This document shows positions 8,328-16,369 of a DNA stretch of 64,000 nucleotides, piece after piece. The notes below the pieces were generated by a model. That model searched no databases, was not told where the DNA came from, and saw only the letters and a program-made list of their open reading frames with translations. Origin of the DNA: an uncultured Hyphomicrobiales bacterium (GTDB lineage: Bacteria > Pseudomonadota > Alphaproteobacteria > Rhizobiales > Rhizobiaceae). The position numbers were made by a program, and so were the translations under genes. The first letter of the stretch is position 1. Each line of letters opens with the position of its first letter. The stretch is taken from positions 23,314 through 87,313 of the forward strand of contig CALTTH010000006.1 in the NCBI GenBank assembly GCA_943908365.1, in the 5' to 3' direction.

Positions 8328-10154
8328 CTACTGCGCGCGCGCGTCCCACCATGTCTGCTTCTGGTTTCCTGTGAGCGGGGTCTTCTCCGGTCGGTCGATA
8401 TATTTCCAGCGGGCGACCCATTGTGCACCGATATAGTAGAGCGGAATCACATAATGACCGGCCGTCAGAAGACGATCGTAAGCGCGCACGGCAACCTCGA
8501 AATCTTCCGTCTCACGGGCCTGTAGCAAGGCCTCGATCATCCGGTCGACATCCGGGTCTGCAACGCCCGCATAATTGAAACTGCCATTGGCATTTTTGGA
8601 GACCGAGCCCCAGCGATTGATCTGTTCTGCACCCGGCGACAGGGACGACGGGAAGGAGCGGATGATCATGTCATAATCGAAGCTGTTGGAGCGAGATTGA
8701 TACTGTCCATCGTCCACGGAGCGGATTGCCATATCGACACCGATCAGCTTCAGCGAACGCTGATAGGCAAGCGCAATACGCTCCTGCGCCGGGTTTTGCG
8801 TCATGAGCTCGAAGCTCAGCGGCTTGCCGTCCTTATCCACCATCTTGCCGTTTTTGATGATCAAGCCAGCCTCGCCGAGCTTGGAGACTGCTTTCTTCAG
8901 GACGGTCCGATCTGCGCCCGTTCCGTCGGTCGTCGGCATTTCGTAGGTGCCTGCCAGGATCTCAGGCGGCAGACGCTTTGCGGCGTCGCCGAGCAGCGCC
9001 AATTCCTTTTCGTTGGCCGGGTTGCCATAGGCACCGAGCTTGGAGTTCTGCCAGTAGCTTTGGGTTCGCTTGAAGGCGCCACCGAGAATATTTCGGTTCA
9101 TCCACTCGAAATCGAGCACGTAGGACAGTCCCTCACGCACCTTCTCGTCGGCAAACATAGGACGACGGGTGTTGAAGACCAGACCGAACATGCCAGACGG
9201 TAGTCCCGGTTCGAAAACATCCTTGGCGATGTCGCCCCGCTGAACCGCCGGGAAGTTATAAGCCTGGCCCCAGTGGGAGCTGTCGGACGTGCCGTTGATT
9301 GCATCGCCTTCCGGATAGATGTCGATATCGCCCTTCTTGAACGCTTCGAACATCGTCGTCACCTGTAGGAAGTAGGTGACGCTGATCTCGTTGTAATTGT
9401 CGAAACCGACCTTGGAGGGAATGTCCTTGCCCCAATAATTCTTGTCCCGTTCCCAGACGATCTGTTCGCCAGGTCGCAAGATTTTGATTCGATAGGGACC
9501 GGAGCCGATCACTGGTCCGAGGCCTGCCTGCTCGAAGTTTTTGGCATCGATGGCGTGGGCGGGCAGGATCGGTGTGGAGGACGCCAGGATAAGAGGCGTT
9601 TCACGATTGGCTTTTTCATTGAAGGTAAAGCGGACGCTGCGCTCGCCCACCTTCTCCATCTTGGCGACGCCGTTCAGGCGGCTGTCGAAAGGAGGGCGAC
9701 CTTTTTCCTTCAAAAGATTGAAGCTGAAGATCACATCTTCCGGCGTGACAGGCTTGCCATCCTGCCAGTGGGCTTTCGGATTGAGGTTGAATTGGATGTA
9801 GGTGCGCTCATCATCCCATTCGGCGCTTTCCGCCAGCAGGCCGTATAGCGTGAAGGGCTCGTCATGGGAGCGCTGCATCAGCGGTTCATAAAGAAGATTG
9901 CCGAATTCCGGGTCCCACACGCCGCGCGCGGTGGTGCGCATGCCTTTGAGAACGAACGGATTGAGGGCATCGAACGTGCCGACGACGCCATAGGACACTC
10001 GGCCGCCTTTCTTGACGTCCGGATTGACATGAGGAAGGTTCTTGAAGTCCGCCGGCAGGGCGGGTTTGCCGTGCATCGAAATGCCGTGAAGCGGTTCAGC
10101 CATCGCCATGCCGGAGATAAGAAGGGCGGGAATGAGCGCCAAAAGGCTTCGCAT
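8328..10154 (-). CDS. ABC transporter extracellular solute-binding protein, family 5 (YejA-like)
   Basis: The 608-residue product is a periplasmic binding protein of the peptide/nickel-type family (SBP_bac_5). It begins with a signal peptide (MRSLLALIPALLISGMAMA, cleavage after AMA). The mature part contains the family regions GTFDALNPF near residue 60, YEPLMQRSHDEP near residue 90, and WQDGKPVTPEDVIFS near residue 135, and is closest in feel to YejA/MppA-type oligopeptide binders. The ATG at 10154 is chosen because the signal peptide starts there; an upstream in-frame codon at 10211 would bury it. No permease or ATPase gene is adjacent, so it is an orphan binding protein that must use a transporter encoded elsewhere. 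Confidence 0.92.
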   Translation of the reverse strand: MRSLLALIPALLISGMAMAEPLHGISMHGKPALPADFKNLPHVNPDVKKGGRVSYGVVGTFDALNPFVLKGMRTTARGVWDPEFGNLLYEPLMQRSHDEPFTLYGLLAESAEWDDERTYIQFNLNPKAHWQDGKPVTPEDVIFSFNLLKEKGRPPFDSRLNGVAKMEKVGERSVRFTFNEKANRETPLILASSTPILPAHAIDAKNFEQAGLGPVIGSGPYRIKILRPGEQIVWERDKNYWGKDIPSKVGFDNYNEISVTYFLQVTTMFEAFKKGDIDIYPEGDAINGTSDSSHWGQAYNFPAVQRGDIAKDVFEPGLPSGMFGLVFNTRRPMFADEKVREGLSYVLDFEWMNRNILGGAFKRTQSYWQNSKLGAYGNPANEKELALLGDAAKRLPPEILAGTYEMPTTDGTGADRTVLKKAVSKLGEAGLIIKNGKMVDKDGKPLSFELMTQNPAQERIALAYQRSLKLIGVDMAIRSVDDGQYQSRSNSFDYDMIIRSFPSSLSPGAEQINRWGSVSKNANGSFNYAGVADPDVDRMIEALLQARETEDFEVAVRAYDRLLTAGHYVIPLYYIGAQWVARWKYIDRPEKTPLTGNQKQTWWDARAQ

Positions 10155-10472
10155 GTCACTATCCTGTCGCATTCGGGCGATTGATTCCAAGGTCGTGGGA
10201 CCTGAACTCAAATCGCCTGTCTTGTTTGATTCCCGCGTAAATGTATCACAGCGGACAGGGGCATCCGTTCACGGAAATCTTGTCGGATACAAGGAAAAAG
10301 TAAAAGAAATGCTGGATATCAGGCCGATCGGGATGTAACAGGAGTCCCGAAACACTCGGGTCACGCATTTGCCTCATTTAAACGACAGTGGAACGGGCAG
10401 ACGGATACCGGCGATGTTGAGCGGTGCTCACAAGAAGCGCTGCTTCGCATAAATTCAGGAGACGGAACTCTT
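10155..10472. other. intergenic region without a recognisable gene
   Basis: About 320 bases separate the divergent binding-protein and IalB-like genes. They hold presumed promoters for both. I see a short CCCGAAACACTCGGG hairpin near 10347-10361 and no conserved small ORF, RNA gene or repeat. Confidence 0.5.
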
Positions 10473-10475
10473 ATG

Positions 10476-11120
10476 ATGCAAACTGCAAACACATTCACCC
10501 GGGCGGCCCTGTCTGCTCTCGTTCTTTCTCTGGGCGCCGTGTCTGCACCGGCTGTTTCTCAGGCTCAGCAGGCTGCCGCTCCGGCCGGCGCTCCGCCGCT
10601 GGGCTGGTTCAAGACCTGCAGCAAGCAGGAAGACAATGATGTTTGCGTCGTGCAGAATATCGTTCTTGCCCAGAACGGCCAGATGATCACCGCCGTTGGC
10701 CTGATCAGCGTCGAAGGCAAGGTCAACCGTAAGATCCTCCAGGTGTCCGTCCCGACAGCACGTCTTCTGCCTCCGGGCGTCGTCATGCAGATCGACGGCG
10801 GCAAAGGCCAGAAGCTCGACTACGCCGTCTGCCTTCCAGACAAGTGCACCGCTGAAGTTCAGCTCACGGATGCGATGATTGCGAGCCTGAAGAAGGGCAA
10901 CGAAGTCGTCTTCACCTCGATCAACTTCCGTCGCGCGCCGAACCCGATCAAGATTGCGCTGAACGGCTTCACCGGTGCGTATGACGGCCAGCCGATCAGC
11001 CAGTCCCAGCTTGCCGAAAGCCAGCGTTCGCTGCAGGAAGGCATGCAGAAGAAGGCTGAAGAAGCCCGCAAGAAGCTGGAAGCAGCACAGGACGCCGCCA
11101 AGGCCAAGCCTGCCAACTAA
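10476..11120 (+). CDS. invasion-associated locus B (IalB) family exported protein
   Basis: A 214-residue exported protein of the IalB family (PF06776), periplasmic or surface proteins widespread in Rhizobiales and first known from Bartonella. A signal peptide covers about residues 1-31 with the cleavage region VSQAQQ. The core contains GWFKTCSKQEDNDVC and, later, AVCLPDKCTAEV, giving the four conserved cysteines of the family; a Lys/Ala-rich helical tail (about residues 185-214) ends the protein. Two adjacent ATG codons (10473 and 10476) are both possible, with AGGAG upstream at about 10458. It stands alone and is followed by a strong terminator. The molecular function of the family is not known. 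Confidence 0.88.
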   Translation: MQTANTFTRAALSALVLSLGAVSAPAVSQAQQAAAPAGAPPLGWFKTCSKQEDNDVCVVQNIVLAQNGQMITAVGLISVEGKVNRKILQVSVPTARLLPPGVVMQIDGGKGQKLDYAVCLPDKCTAEVQLTDAMIASLKKGNEVVFTSINFRRAPNPIKIALNGFTGAYDGQPISQSQLAESQRSLQEGMQKKAEEARKKLEAAQDAAKAKPAN

Positions 11121-11145
11121 TCTGATCTGCAGAGATAAAAAAAAG

Positions 11146-11174
11146 AACCGGCTTCGTTTGAGGCCGGTTTTTTC
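11146..11174 (+). terminator. rho-independent terminator of the IalB-like gene
   Basis: An ACCGGC/GCCGGT stem (11147-11152 with 11163-11168) is followed by a run of T to 11173 and preceded by an A-tract. It lies 26 bases after the stop codon. Confidence 0.88.
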
Positions 11175-11199
11175 ATGTCTGGGTTTTGGAGCTGGCTGC

Positions 11200-11529
11200 T
11201 CAATGCGTCATGGCCGATTTTGGCCTGAGTTCACCGTTGGGAGTGGTGTCGAATATCCGGGTGATATTCGGATTGCGCAAAGGCTGCTCGCTCTCGTCAT
11301 GCACAAGGTTCTGCTCAGAGACGTAGGCGACATATTCCGTCTCATCGTTTTCAGCCAGCAGATGGTAAAAAGGCTGGTCGCGGTCGGGGCGGATCTCAGC
11401 CGGGATTGCGTTCCACCATTCCTCGGTATTTGCGTATTCGGGATCAACGTCGAATATCACACCGCGGAACGGAAACACCTTGTGGCGAACAACCTCGCCG
11501 ATGGTAAATTTTGCGTTTCGTTGTTTCAT
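11200..11529 (-). CDS. hspQ: heat shock protein HspQ
   Basis: HspQ (YccV family, hemimethylated-DNA-binding-like domain) is a small cytoplasmic heat-shock factor; in enterobacteria it modulates Lon and the turnover of DnaA. The 109-residue product shows the family core FTIGEVVRHKVFPFRGVIFDVDPEY at residues 8-32 (read in two parts) and PFYHLLAEND followed by YVAYVSEQNL. An AAAGGAT ribosome site precedes the ATG. A sigma-32-like promoter can be seen directly upstream (separate entry). It is a single gene convergent with the IalB-like gene. Confidence 0.93.
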   Translation of the reverse strand: MKQRNAKFTIGEVVRHKVFPFRGVIFDVDPEYANTEEWWNAIPAEIRPDRDQPFYHLLAENDETEYVAYVSEQNLVHDESEQPLRNPNITRIFDTTPNGELRPKSAMTH

Positions 11530-11553
11530 GGCATGTTATCCTTTCCCCGTATA

Positions 11554-11581
11554 ATTTGGGGTATGATGCGGAAATATCAAG
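11554..11581 (-). promoter_or_regulatory. candidate heat-shock (sigma-32) promoter of hspQ
   Basis: Reading the minus strand, CTTGATA (from 11581) is followed after a short spacer by CCCCAAAT (ending 11554). These resemble the sigma-32 consensus CTTGAAA and CCCCATNT, and the -10 lies about 25 bases ahead of the hspQ ATG. The GGGG/CCCC arms around 11546-11561 can also form a small hairpin. The match and the role of hspQ elsewhere make this plausible; transcription start is not known. Confidence 0.5.
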
Positions 11582-11603
11582 ATGTAGCGGTCTCAAGCGC
11601 CTA

Positions 11604-12536
11604 TCAGCGGATTTTTCCCAAAGGTGCCGTTGCGAGAACCACGCCTCCGGTCACAAGTATAATGCCTGCCGCATGATATGGTTCGAATGTCTCGCCAAGA
11701 AACAACACGGCCATGACGATGGATATTGGCGGCATCATGTAAAGCGTAATGCCGGCTGTGACCGGTCCGAAGACGCGGACCGTATGCGTGAAGCAGTAGA
11801 AGGCCGCAATCGACGCAAAGAGAATAATGCCACCAATCTTTGCCCAGGCCGTGGGCGTCGAGGGTAGCAGTCCGCCGTTGAAGAGTTCCATGCCAGCAAG
11901 TGGCGCAAGAACGAGGGCGCCGGAAAATGCGATCGTGCCAAAGAGGCTCAGCGATGCGATGTCGCGCGCGGCGGGATCACGCAGGAGCAGGGAATAGATT
12001 GCGAAGGCGATAGCGCCGCTCAAGATTGCGAGGTCGCCAATGTTGAAATTCAGTGCCCATAGTTGCGAGATATCTCCCTTCAGAACGATCTCCGCCACGC
12101 CGGCAAAGGCAATGAACATACCAGTGAGCTCGAGCCGCCTGATCGGTCGAGCCTGAAATATGCGCTGAAAGATGATGATGAAGAGCGAGGATGTCGTGTA
12201 AATCAACGTGCCGTTGGCGGCCGATGTTTTTGTCAGCCCCCAATAGACCACGCCACCACACACCGCCATGCCAAGCGCGCCAAGCACAAACCAGAGCAGT
12301 GTCTTCTTACAGATGAAGCTGAAGCAGTCGCGCCAGTCGCCCAGAATGAAGGGCAGCACGAAAAGGGTGGATAGCGACCAACGCAGAAAGGCGGTGGTGA
12401 AGGGGGAGACTTCGCCGCTGATGCCGCGCCCGAATATCACATTGCTGGAGAAGAAGAAGGGAACGGCCAGAAAGATCAGCCAGTCACGCAGGCGAGGGGA
12501 CGGGGCGGGGCTCATCGGCATTTCCAGTTTTCGCAT
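11604..12536 (-). CDS. DMT-superfamily (EamA) permease
   Basis: A 310-residue inner-membrane protein with ten predicted hydrophobic segments in two EamA repeats (about residues 15-150 and 160-300). The N-terminal segment FLAVPFFFSSNVIFGRG and the late MMPPISIVMAVLFLGE are typical; the latter marks the last EamA helix pair. Three in-frame ATG codons exist at 12536, 12521 and 12515; GGAA precedes the last at good spacing, so the true protein may start at MSPAPSP and be seven residues shorter. The substrate is not deducible. It follows glnA on the same strand but a terminator separates them. Confidence 0.87.
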   Translation of the reverse strand: MRKLEMPMSPAPSPRLRDWLIFLAVPFFFSSNVIFGRGISGEVSPFTTAFLRWSLSTLFVLPFILGDWRDCFSFICKKTLLWFVLGALGMAVCGGVVYWGLTKTSAANGTLIYTTSSLFIIIFQRIFQARPIRRLELTGMFIAFAGVAEIVLKGDISQLWALNFNIGDLAILSGAIAFAIYSLLLRDPAARDIASLSLFGTIAFSGALVLAPLAGMELFNGGLLPSTPTAWAKIGGIILFASIAAFYCFTHTVRVFGPVTAGITLYMMPPISIVMAVLFLGETFEPYHAAGIILVTGGVVLATAPLGKIR

Positions 12537-12565
12537 GTGAGCAGACTACTCATCGGCGACGTGTT

Positions 12566-12600
12566 CGCTTGAAAGAGAAAGGCGCCCCGCAAGGCGCCTC
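12566..12600 (-). terminator. rho-independent terminator of glnA
   Basis: A 7-bp stem AGGCGCC/GGCGCCT (12580-12586 with 12593-12599) is followed on the minus strand by TTTCTCTTTC. It lies 83 bases beyond the glnA stop codon and upstream of the DMT permease gene. Confidence 0.75.
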
Positions 12601-12682
12601 AAGTCGTTTGATGGGCATAGATTTCTGCCAAGGATGGCACAGGTTAGAGAAAGGAGCTCCGAAGAGCGCCTCACACGCCCCT

Positions 12683-14092
12683 TTAAGCCGAGTAGTACAT
12701 GTCGAATTCGACAGGGTGCGGCGTCATTTCGAAACGCATGACTTCCTGCATCTTCAGTTCGATGAAGGCATCGATCTGGTCGTCGTCGAACACGCCACCG
12801 GCGGTCAGGAACTTGCGGTCCCTGTCGAGGCTTTCGAGCGCTTCGCGCAAGCTGCCGCAGACCGTCGGGATCTTCTTCAGTTCCTTTGGCGGCAGGTCGT
12901 AAAGATCCTTGTCCATCGGCTTGCCGGGATGGATCTTGTTCTTGATGCCGTCGAGGCCTGCCATCAGCATGGCAGCGAAGCCGAGATAGGGGTTCTGGGT
13001 CGGATCCGGGAAGCGGACTTCGACGCGCTTTGCCTTCGGGTTGGAGCCGAACGGAATGCGGCACGACGCCGAGCGGTTGCGTGCCGAGTAGGCGAGCAGA
13101 ACCGGTGCCTCATAGCCCGGGACCAGACGCTTGTAGGAGTTGGTCGTCGGGTTGGTGAAGGCGTTGATGGCCTTGGCATGCTTGATGATGCCGCCGATGT
13201 AATAGAGGCAGGTCTCGGAGAGGCCGGCATATTCATCGCCTGCGAAGGTCGGCTTGCCGCCCTTCCAAATGGACTGGTGAACGTGCATGCCCGAGCCGTT
13301 ATCGCCGAAGATCGGCTTCGGCATGAAGGTTGCCGTCTTGCCATAGGCATTGGCGACCTGGTGGACGACATACTTGTAGATTTGCATCTTGTCGGCGCTG
13401 GAAACCAGCGTGTCGAACTTGACGCCGAGTTCGTGCTGGGCTGCCGCCACTTCATGGTGGTGCTTTTCAACAACCACGCCCATTTCGCCGAGAACCGTCA
13501 ACATCTCGGAGCGCATGTCCTGCAGGCTGTCGACTGGCGGTACGGGGAAATAACCACCCTTGACGCGCGGACGGTGACCGAGGTTGCCGGTCTCGTAATC
13601 GGTGTCGTCATTGGACGGCAGTTCGGAGGAGTCGAGCTTGAAGCCGGTGTTGTAGGGATCGGCCTTGTACTTCACGTCGTCGAAGACGAAGAATTCCGGC
13701 TCTGGGCCAACGAAGACCGTGTCGCCGATACCCGATGCCTTGAGATAGGCCTCAGCCTTCTTTGCCGTGCCGCGTGGGTCGCGGTTATAGGACTCGCCGG
13801 AAATCGGATCGAGAATATCGCAGATGATGACCATCGTGGACTGTGCGAAGAACGGGTCCATGTGAACAGTGGCCGGATCTGGCATCAGCACCATGTCGGA
13901 TTCGTTGATGGCTTTCCATCCTCCGATGGAGGATCCATCGAACATGACGCCATCAGCAAACATGTCCTCGTCCACACAGGCTACGTCCATGGTGACGTGC
14001 TGCAGCTTGCCCTTTGGGTCTGTAAAGCGCAGGTCGACGAATTTTACATCGTTGTCCTTGATCTGCTTCAAGATATCATTGGCGGTGGTCAT
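12683..14092 (-). CDS. glnA: glutamine synthetase, type I
   Basis: GlnA condenses ammonium with glutamate using ATP and is the entry point of ammonium assimilation. The 469-residue length is that of a GSI-beta enzyme. Visible are the beta-grasp N-domain (LRFTDPKGKLQHVTMD), the catalytic segments PEPEFFVF, GSGMHVHQS and NRSASCRIP, and the adenylylation site KDLYDLPPKEL with the target tyrosine near residue 398, so its activity should be controlled by GlnE. The ATG at 14092 is chosen by homology to MTTANDILK; an in-frame codon at 14134 lies in the intercistronic hairpin region. It is the second gene of a glnB-glnA operon, 66 bases after glnB, driven by a sigma-54-type promoter. Confidence 0.98.
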   Translation of the reverse strand: MTTANDILKQIKDNDVKFVDLRFTDPKGKLQHVTMDVACVDEDMFADGVMFDGSSIGGWKAINESDMVLMPDPATVHMDPFFAQSTMVIICDILDPISGESYNRDPRGTAKKAEAYLKASGIGDTVFVGPEPEFFVFDDVKYKADPYNTGFKLDSSELPSNDDTDYETGNLGHRPRVKGGYFPVPPVDSLQDMRSEMLTVLGEMGVVVEKHHHEVAAAQHELGVKFDTLVSSADKMQIYKYVVHQVANAYGKTATFMPKPIFGDNGSGMHVHQSIWKGGKPTFAGDEYAGLSETCLYYIGGIIKHAKAINAFTNPTTNSYKRLVPGYEAPVLLAYSARNRSASCRIPFGSNPKAKRVEVRFPDPTQNPYLGFAAMLMAGLDGIKNKIHPGKPMDKDLYDLPPKELKKIPTVCGSLREALESLDRDRKFLTAGGVFDDDQIDAFIELKMQEVMRFEMTPHPVEFDMYYSA

Positions 14093-14134
14093 AGCAATTT
14101 TCCTTGAGTGGTAATGTTCAACCCGGTGAAGCAT

Positions 14135-14160
14135 GAGCCTTTTTCGGCTCGTCTTTTTTT
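14135..14160. other. hairpin with T-tract in the glnB-glnA intercistronic gap
   Basis: A GAGCC/GGCTC stem with a six-base loop (14135-14139 with 14146-14150) occupies the 66-base gap between glnB and glnA. The T-run (14154-14160) is on the plus strand, so the element would stop plus-strand transcripts; in the minus-strand glnBA message it is a stem flanked by A residues. It may serve as a processing or stability element that separates glnB from glnA expression. Confidence 0.5.
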
Positions 14161-14497
14161 AAATGGCGTCAACACCCGTTTCACCCGTACGAATACGGAT
14201 AACCTCTTCCACATTCGAGACGAAAATCTTTCCGTCGCCGATGCGCCCTGTCTGAGCAGCATTGCGAATCGCTTCGATCACAGCGTCCGCATTTTCATCT
14301 GCGAGCACCACCTCGACCTTTACCTTCGGTAGAAAGTCGACGACATATTCTGCGCCGCGATAAAGTTCAGTATGGCCTTTTTGACGACCAAAGCCCTTGG
14401 CTTCCGTAACCGTTATTCCCTGGAGTCCGACTTCCTGAAGGGCTTCCTTCACTTCATCGAGCTTGAAAGGCTTAATGATCGCTTCGATCTTTTTCAT
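14159..14497 (-). CDS. glnB: nitrogen regulatory protein P-II
   Basis: PII is a trimeric signal protein that senses 2-oxoglutarate and ATP/ADP and reports nitrogen status to NtrB and GlnE. The 112-residue product is full length. The T-loop contains the uridylylation tyrosine at residue 51 in RGAEYVVDF, and the C-terminal signature is TGRIGDGKIFV. The ATG at 14497 matches the universal MKKIEAIIKPFKLDEV start; an in-frame codon at 14551 would lie too near the promoter. First gene of the glnB-glnA operon; expression is probably NtrC and RpoN dependent given the promoter at 14555-14570. Confidence 0.98.
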   Translation of the reverse strand: MKKIEAIIKPFKLDEVKEALQEVGLQGITVTEAKGFGRQKGHTELYRGAEYVVDFLPKVKVEVVLADENADAVIEAIRNAAQTGRIGDGKIFVSNVEEVIRIRTGETGVDAI

Positions 14498-14554
14498 GAG
14501 AAAATATCTCTCCGCTTCTCCCGTTAAAGCGGTCTGTCCGCTCCGCCACAAGAA

Positions 14555-14570
14555 TGCACGTATCGTGCCA
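14555..14570 (-). promoter_or_regulatory. sigma-54 (RpoN) promoter of glnB-glnA
   Basis: On the minus strand the sequence TGGCAC-GATAC-GTGCA gives the invariant GG and GC dinucleotides ten bases apart, matching the -24/-12 consensus TGGCAC-N5-TTGCA in all but one position. It ends 58 bases upstream of the glnB ATG. RpoN/NtrC control of glnB is known in rhizobia, so the assignment fits both sequence and context. Confidence 0.85.
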
Positions 14571-14846
14571 GATCGGAAGCCGCTTTGGATAAAAAATCTG
14601 CGAAATTTGAACTCGAAGGGAACAATTCCGCGCGGTTTGAGTGTGTTAAGTCCCCAACATGTTCACCAACCGCGCCAAATATGGCAGATTTCCTCTGAAG
14701 CGGCCACAAATACAATTCGTTAGGGTACACTCGCCGATGTTGTGATGTTGCTAAAAAAATGATCACTTGACTGTTTTTTAGCCTTTCATTCTCGCCTTAA
14801 AAAGCGCCGGTTGCCTTTCGTCGCATTTTCCGATGAGGTGCGAATT
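14571..14846. promoter_or_regulatory. divergent control region upstream of the glnB promoter
   Basis: This gap upstream of the sigma-54 promoter also serves the divergent NAD(P)HX repair gene. It is AT-rich in parts and contains an 8-bp inverted repeat GCGCGGTT (14630-14637) and AACCGCGC (14668-14675) separated by 30 bases, located 60-105 bases upstream of the -24 element, a position expected for activator or IHF binding. I do not see a canonical NtrC site. No gene is present. Confidence 0.45.
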
Positions 14847-16361
14847 ATGACTCATTCCGTTCAATATCGTTTGGTCGATCCGGTTGTTATGAGCCGCATT
14901 GATGCCGCCGCTGAAGCCAGCGGGCTTTCTATCGTCTCGCTGATGGAGCGCGCAGGACAAGCGGTCGCTGCCTGCGCATTGCGGCACTATCCTGAAGCGC
15001 GCCGATACGCTGTGCTTTGTGGAGCTGGCAACAATGGCGGCGATGGTTTTGTTGCCGCCCGCGCTCTTCGCGACGCGGGTGTGGATGTCACGATGTTCGT
15101 GTTTGGCGATGTGGTCAAACTCAAAGGTGCGGCCAAGCAGGCTTATGAGGCGTGGATTGAGGTATCGGGCGATATCGGCAATCAGTCGCTTACTGCATTC
15201 ACCCCGTGTGATGGCGATGTGGTCATCGACGGGATTTTCGGGGCGGGGCTTTCGCGTGATGTTCCGCCCGAAGTTGCTGTGGTTATTCGCGCTGTCGAGC
15301 GGGCAGGAACACCGGTCGTTGCTATCGATCTTCCCTCTGGGCTCTGCGGTCGCCGGGGTGTTGCCCTCGGTTCCGCCTTCAAGGCCGCCCGGACCGTCAC
15401 CTTCGTGGCAAAGAAGCCGGGCCATGTGCTGATGCCGGGACGAGAGTTTTGCGGTGCGCTGGAGGTGTTCGATATCGGTATTCCTCGACGCATCGTCGAA
15501 GCGAATGTAGGAGCTCTATGGGAAAACTCCCCTGACCTCTGGAAGTCTTATCTTGTCCATGATGATGTCGAGACGCACAAGTTCAAACGCGGTCATCTGA
15601 CGGTCTTCGCAGGTCCGTCCCATTCGACCGGGGCCGCGCGGATGACGGCGATGGCCGGCTTGCGGGCAGGCGCCGGGATTGTGACGATCGCGGCTCCACA
15701 AGAGGCGATCCCCGCTCTCTCGGCGACACTCACGGCGGTGATGGTGACTCCGATCGGCGATCGGGACGCTCTCGGAGAATGGGCTGAAGACGAACGCCAT
15801 GGGACTTATGTTCTCGGGCCGGGGTTTGGCGATCTGGAAAAAGCCAGAGAGTTCGTGGCGCTCCTCAAGGACCGCGCGCTCGTGCTCGATGCCGATGGCA
15901 TCACGGCCTTCAAGGATGAAACTCTCAAGCTCTTCTCGCTCTTCGCCGAAGACGCGCCCAGAATCATGACGCCGCACGAGGGCGAGTTCGCGCGACTGTT
16001 CCCGGATATTCATGCGGATGACACACTGAGCAAAATCGAGAGGGCACAAGCCGCTGCCAAAAGCAGCAATGCCGTCATCATATACAAGGGAGCCGATACG
16101 GTGATTGCGGCTCCCGACGGTCGGGCAAGCGTCAACACCAACGCACCCTCGTCACTGGCAACCGCAGGATCTGGCGATGTGCTGGCCGGTATTTGCGGCG
16201 CGCTTTTGGCGCAGCAGGTGCCGGCATTCGAAGCGGCGGCTGCTGCGGTGTGGTTGCATGGGGAGATGGGGCAGAGCCTCGGGCCGGGCTTGATTGCCGA
16301 AGATCTGGCATCGGCGGTCCGGCCATTCGAGGCTTTCGAGGCGAGGGCCAGGACAGGCTGA
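14847..16361 (+). CDS. nnr: bifunctional NAD(P)H-hydrate epimerase / ADP-dependent NAD(P)H-hydrate dehydratase
   Basis: This two-domain enzyme repairs damaged NAD(P)H: the N-terminal YjeF_N domain epimerises NAD(P)HX and the C-terminal carbohydrate-kinase-like domain dehydrates the S form using ADP. At 504 residues it is full length. The N-domain (about 1-215) shows CGAGNNGGDGFVAARAL near residue 55 and DGIFGAGLSRDV near residue 130; the C-domain (about 230-500) shows HKFKRGHLTVFAG, VLDADGITAF, TPHEGEFARLF and the GSGDVLAGICGA signature. The ATG at 14847 follows GAGGTG; an in-frame TTG at 14811 is not needed. The gene next to glnB is common in rhizobia. It is convergent with the LacI regulator. 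Confidence 0.95.
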   Translation: MTHSVQYRLVDPVVMSRIDAAAEASGLSIVSLMERAGQAVAACALRHYPEARRYAVLCGAGNNGGDGFVAARALRDAGVDVTMFVFGDVVKLKGAAKQAYEAWIEVSGDIGNQSLTAFTPCDGDVVIDGIFGAGLSRDVPPEVAVVIRAVERAGTPVVAIDLPSGLCGRRGVALGSAFKAARTVTFVAKKPGHVLMPGREFCGALEVFDIGIPRRIVEANVGALWENSPDLWKSYLVHDDVETHKFKRGHLTVFAGPSHSTGAARMTAMAGLRAGAGIVTIAAPQEAIPALSATLTAVMVTPIGDRDALGEWAEDERHGTYVLGPGFGDLEKAREFVALLKDRALVLDADGITAFKDETLKLFSLFAEDAPRIMTPHEGEFARLFPDIHADDTLSKIERAQAAAKSSNAVIIYKGADTVIAAPDGRASVNTNAPSSLATAGSGDVLAGICGALLAQQVPAFEAAAAAVWLHGEMGQSLGPGLIAEDLASAVRPFEAFEARARTG

Positions 16362-16369
16362 CGAATGTG

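Noticed and set aside
12569..14107. 512-codon open frame opposite glnA
   Set aside because: It is the antisense shadow of glnA, with His/Arg/Val-rich composition and no start signal.
14581..14760. NtrC binding sites upstream of the glnB promoter
   Set aside because: I looked for GCAC-type NtrC dyads and found none convincing; only a different inverted repeat is reported.
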